From NCBI GenBank assembly GCA_963693305.1, contig OY855906.1, positions 7,756,501 through 7,820,500 of the forward strand: a stretch of 64,000 nt of DNA, read 5' to 3'. A model generated the notes under the pieces. That model was given only the letters and a program-made list of their open reading frames with translations, had not been told where the DNA came from and did not search any database. The position numbers were made by a program, and so were the translations under genes. This DNA comes from Meandrina meandrites (lineage: Eukaryota; Cnidaria; Anthozoa; Scleractinia; Meandrinidae). Below are positions 59,675 to 64,000 of this stretch, piece after piece; position 1 is the stretch's first letter; each line of letters begins with the position of its first letter.

Positions 59675-59946
59675 ACTGAACGGGAAAGTTTTCAAAAACA
59701 CTTTCTTCACTGCAAAAGGCAAACAGTCTCTTGGTCGGTAGAAGGGGTCGCATGGATAATTTCGCTCGACACAGAGGGTCCAACTCGAAAGTCGTAAACA
59801 ACTTAGTATTAAAATATGGACATAGGCGGATCAGAGCTAGAGTGAGAGAATGCTTTTCTTGTCCAAAATTTTGCGTCAGTTGTTGTTTGAACATTGCTTG
59901 TACAATAAATTTTTAGTTTGACTTTTCTGTGTAACCTTGTAACTTA
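59675..59946 (+). repeat. CR-family unit, right part
   Basis: Continues the unit cut at 56,352: AACGGGAAAGTTTTCAAAAA, AACAGTCTCTTGGTCGG, then a 3' part shared with 45,970-46,193 (TTCGCTCGACA, AAACAACTTAGTATTAAAAT). Confidence 0.75.
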
Positions 59947-60379
59947 AGTTCAATTATTTTGTAAACTTATTCTTTGTGATTTTTATATTGTTCGCGTTGC
60001 TTTATTTGGGCCAGTTACCAACGGATTTTGTGAAAATCGAGGAAAAAGAGACGATTTTGGCAATGTTTGCTTAATCGGGGAAACGGACCTTCCCGATGTA
60101 ACACACCTTCGCGTGAAGTGTACTGCGTAAGTCATTATGTAAGAATTGATTAAGGATTATGAAATTTTCTGACATTTTGATACATGATTGACAGTTTATA
60201 TCCCACGAAAGAACTCGAGCAGTATTTCTACGTCAGAACTAAGAAGTTGAATTTAACCTTGAATGTAACTTGTGAGGTAAAGTATGAATCTAGAAGAATG
60301 AAGAAATTGTGAACGTCAAGAAGTTTGTGCTCATTTGTAGAAGTTGACGACTGAGCTAATTCCCCGCAACAAGAAGGTC
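59947..60379. other. Non-coding DNA, no gene recognised
   Basis: No exon, RNA gene or repeat boundary was recognised. Confidence 0.4.
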
Positions 60380-61960
60380 TACTGCTACAATTTCACGATT
60401 CAAATATTTAACACAAGTGAACTTGATTTAAGCGTGCCACGAGCGGGCAAAGCGTCGTGGAAAATTGTCTGAAATGGTCCACCTTTGCCAGTTGCGGTGG
60501 AATTGACAAAAGATCAGTTTGAGAACGGAATGTTTTTGTGGACGATAAGAGCTCATAAGGTTACGTTTGAAGAGCGGGGGAGGGGATATTTTTGCGTTTT
60601 GTGAGTATAGATCGTTTTCACGTGACGTCATCAGGTACTAAAATCCAAATCTAAAGAGACACCAAAGTTTGCATCTGCATCAGGCATAAGAAGTACTAAA
60701 ATTATATACGTTTGCAACTTTTCAGCTCAATAGGGTCTTTTGTTTGGAAACCAGCGCACTTTGAATTTTAGAGTTATGGCGGTGCGTGACATACAGTTAC
60801 GATCGTGTTTGTCAAAAAATATACATTTCTCTTGCGATTTTTTGCCATTTGGGAAGTTAAAGTAGCAGGAAATGTGTTTATGTAAATGTTTGTTTGTCCA
60901 GTACAGATAATCAGTGACCTAGATGACCAAAGTAAGCTCCAGATGTTTACAGTATTTTCCGGCCGCCATATTGGTGCACCACAGTATGGCGGATCCATAC
61001 TGGGCTCTGTAAATTTGTGCAAAACATTTCGGCGAATATCTGAAGTTTGGGATAACGTACAGACCTAAAACATGGAGAGATGACTTATTTACTTATTTTC
61101 TATAATATCCTATTTTATTGACCTCATTCAATGAATGGTTCTTCAATTTATATTTTTATTGCGTGACAGTGAAAACGATCCATACGATAAAAGAACAATA
61201 AACATCACGCACATGATCTGAAATGGGCAATTAACATATCAAGCTAAAGAGATGTATTGATTTTTCTCGTTTGTTTAGTCGACTCATTCATATGCAATGT
61301 GGGCAATTAGAATGAGTGCGCCAGTTTCTAGTTAATATTTCTGCGTGCTCTCTCTTGCTGTGGAATGGTTTTTCTAAAATTATCACAAAATATCGGCCTA
61401 AGCATAGAAAATAATCTGTTTCGATTGTACAATATAATGCTATAGCTGGTGACGGATTCTGATTAAGATCTTGGAGTCAAAATGAATGTTCTACCCTTCG
61501 CTTGTCATGTAAACATAAAAACCAAGCATGAAGATTAATACAAAACAAGTCGTTATTCTGTTATTGATATTGGATCGATACACGAAACATTTTGCTATCT
61601 GATATTTTTCCTCTGCTTAATTTTGCCGAGACTTGTGAATTCTGTATGGACCATTCTACACCCCTAACAGATAAACTGATCAAGCAATCCGGCTCTTATG
61701 CCTCACACTGACATGTTAGACGTGATATGTGACCTTCCACTTTCTTACACCAAATGCAATCGCGCGCAGATCCGATCACGTGCCTTACACCACAACCGTT
61801 ATTGGAAGATACCTGAAGCCTTTACTGCAGGGGAAAATTTTCAAAAACCACTTTGTTCAAGAGGCAAACAGTCTCTTGGTCGGCAGAAGGGATCGCAATG
61901 ATAATTTCACTCGATTTCACGAATCAATAGCAAAGCGCGCGAGGTTCAAAAAATAGAATA
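60380..61960 (+). repeat. CR-family units interrupted by a MITE
   Basis: CR blocks run 60,380-60,609, then resume after the insert at 61,181 (GATAAAAGAACAATAAACATC) and continue through a second unit to about 61,960 (AACAGTCTCTTGGTCGGCAG). Confidence 0.8.
60610..61180. mobile_element. 571-bp MITE related to the intron insert of gene copy 2
   Basis: Inverted ends GATCGTTTTCAC / GTGAAAACGATC, followed inside by a CRE-like GTGACGTCATCA. The internal TGTAAATTTGTGC and TTGCGTGACAGTG blocks match the element at 37,768-38,332. Confidence 0.7.
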
Positions 61961-62159
61961 CAAATGATATACTCCCCACGAGGCTCAGACAACATCAGCG
62001 TGTTCTGAGAGAAATAGAGGAAATCTAGGCGAAGTTCTCGCTTTAAAAAAGTGTTTTAGGAACACCGGCTAATTTAGATAATGTTTTTGGGAAAATCGTC
62101 CGCAATTCTGGTTTGTTTGTTTGAGTCTTGTCTGAGTCATGATGTCACTCGCGCGCTTC

Positions 62160-62290
62160 GCTATTGTATGACACAAATGAACGTGCCACATGCGGGCAAT
62201 GCATTGTGGGAAATTAATATTTCTGCGTGCATTCCATGTTGTCGAATTGTAAGCTGGAAAACCAGGACTCCGGAATGGAGTTTCTAAAAT
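62160..62290 (+). repeat. CR-family fragment
   Basis: Contains ACACAAATGAACGTGCCAC, GGGAAATTAATATTTCTGCG and a TTTCTAAAAT end in CR order, heavily decayed. Confidence 0.55.
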
Positions 62291-64000
62291 TTGATTTCTT
62301 TGGTTTTGGACTCACCCCCTAGCGTGGTTCTTGTCTTTTCGCACTTGTGTCATCGGTCATATCGAGTTCAGCGTCGTTGTGTCGATGCTTTTGTGTTGGT
62401 CATATTACGGGTAACCCCGACACTGCTGATATTCTTCTGAATGTGTTTCATACATTTTGAGTGGTCTAATTAATTGCGCGTTTGTATGCTTTCTTCTCTT
62501 TTCTTAAGATTTCTAATTTAGTACCTTACTTCTTAGCTTTCTGTCAGTCAGTGCTGAGCGCTTACTTTCTTAAAATGCAAAAATGTTCCTTTCACTGCGT
62601 CAGGAGCGGTAGTAAAAATTATAACTACCGTTTTAAAAAACCTTAGGTCGTTTAAGAATTTATACTTGAATTACTCTGGCTGACTCAAACACTCAAACTT
62701 TACAAAATTTACAAAAAATTCCGGCAGCGGTGAATAATAAATACAGCGCGTTTACTGACTGTCTCCGCTGACACTGTGAGGTAATTTGTTTCCATTACCT
62801 GTTTATGGTACATAGTTTGGCCACAGTAGTTTGGTACATAGTTTGGTACATATAAACATGCGTCAAAAAAAAACCACGTCTCAAAAAAGTTGAACGTGGA
62901 AGCCACGTTATTTGGTGAGGATATTGAATCGGCATTGAACTAACGAATTGAAATTTGCAATACCACAGGCAGCCTAAGCTAACAATAGGAGCCACAGTAC
63001 GCTACGAGGACTCAATTTATAAGGGTTTGTATGGGAACCAAACAATTTTGTTTTAGGAGGTAAAAATTCCAATGTTTTATGAATAAAATTGACTTACACT
63101 GTTGCTATGTTGTATTCTTTTTAGTTTGCCAGCTCCTCAGGCCAACTTGATTTGAAGTGATTTCGGTGAGTTACTGCTCTGTGAAAATTTCGAACACGTG
63201 TACTATATTAAATATTCCCAAGGCTGGAAACAATTATCGACAGCATCTCACTCAGAGCTCCATATCCATGAAATTGGTCAAATTGCTATAGAAATTTCCT
63301 TTTAACTTCGCTGTTCCTCGGGTTCCGAGTGCTGTGCTGAAGTGTGGAAAAATCTGCCAGAGAGCGACCATTGCTTTTCTTGGTATGCCGTAACCGGTTG
63401 AACAACACACAAAATGGCGTCAGGTCGACAAAATCGACCTCAGTAGGGGAGAGGCATGGAGATTTCGTCACCAACGCCAAATTACGCTGTGAGACCCGGG
63501 GAGGTCGAAGTTCTACCGGAAATAGGAAATCAGTACCAACCCCTTCGAACCATACGCACTTCCAGATAAATGGAGCGAAAACGTGTTACTTTAGTGGTAA
63601 ACTACTGGAAATGTTTATGAGCAAATTGATATAGAATTTGTCGGTATTCGACGCGAGTAAAATATTTTGCAGGGGCTCGAAAACTTCCTATTTTCTTTTT
63701 TTTTAATTTTTCAGACGTTGCGGCGGACCCGGAAGGGGCAAAATCTTTCATGGCTCCCAACACGGCCAGAAAATTATTTTGAATCAAACCAAATCTGTTT
63801 TATAATTAGTTGTAGTCTTGGTTAAGTCTTTTAGTTGGCAGAGTTTCAAGCAAAATTATTTTTTACACGAATCGGCGAGTGGGTGGGTCTTACAGAGACA
63901 GCCTCTTAAGGTCGCGCGGGACCCTTACTGATTAATAAATATATTTCCATTTTTTTTGACGGGGCGTTATATTGTAAAGGTTTAATTCTCCGAATTTTTA
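62291..64000. other. Non-coding right end with a Kolobok-family fragment
   Basis: The stretch 62,740-62,980 shares GAGGATATTGAA, AACTAACGAATT and GACACTGTGAG blocks with the interior of the Kolobok-type element (42,930-43,200). The rest holds frames up to 96 codons with no recognisable similarity. No gene is supported. Confidence 0.45.

Overview
This window looks like nuclear DNA of an animal, most likely an anthozoan cnidarian such as a stony coral. The genes are split by GT-AG introns, the DNA is AT-rich, and short interspersed elements, foldback elements and small inverted-repeat DNA transposons are abundant. The species cannot be fixed from sequence alone. Three host gene units are supported, all on the minus strand and together under about 4.5 kb of coding sequence. 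Most of the rest is mobile or duplicated DNA. Many long open frames in the window lie inside repeats and are not genes.

Layout. (1) 0.6-7.2 kb: ten small exons encode the first 261 residues of an axonemal outer-arm dynein heavy chain (DNAH5/DNAH8 type). The gene runs off the left edge. Its introns hold a fresh SINE, a 28S rDNA scrap and several inverted-repeat elements, and an X-box-like site lies upstream of its start codon. (2) 11.4-14.7 kb and 35.8-38.7 kb: two intact, about 98% identical copies of a two-exon gene. Each encodes a 562-563 residue protein with an HMGL-like (DRE-TIM metallolyase) barrel and a C-terminal EF-hand. The intron of each copy carries a different transposon that the other copy lacks. 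The one in copy 1 contains a foldback whose arms carry hammerhead-ribozyme-like motifs. (3) 15-17.5 kb: a decayed LINE. (4) 18-26 kb: several foldback elements, including two adjacent ones with tandem repeats in their arms. (5) 26.7-35.6 kb: a dense array of one repeat family (called CR here), with a recent 1.83-kb tandem duplication. (6) 40-44 kb: a tRNA-derived SINE, a Tc1/mariner-type element with an empty-site relative in the window, and a Kolobok-type transposon with a broken THAP domain. (7) 44-62 kb: a mosaic of duplicated blocks, two nearly identical inverted copies of a 2.23-kb hairpin-ended (Helitron/Helentron-like) element, a solo LTR, a Penelope-like fragment and more CR copies.

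How the parts relate. The dynein gene and the enzyme-like pair show no functional link. The mobile elements can be ordered by nesting: the solo LTR sits in a CR copy, and the 2.23-kb element sits in the solo LTR. The intron insertions in the enzyme pair came after that gene duplicated. The most biologically novel items are the EF-hand/DRE-TIM paralog pair and the hammerhead-like foldback.
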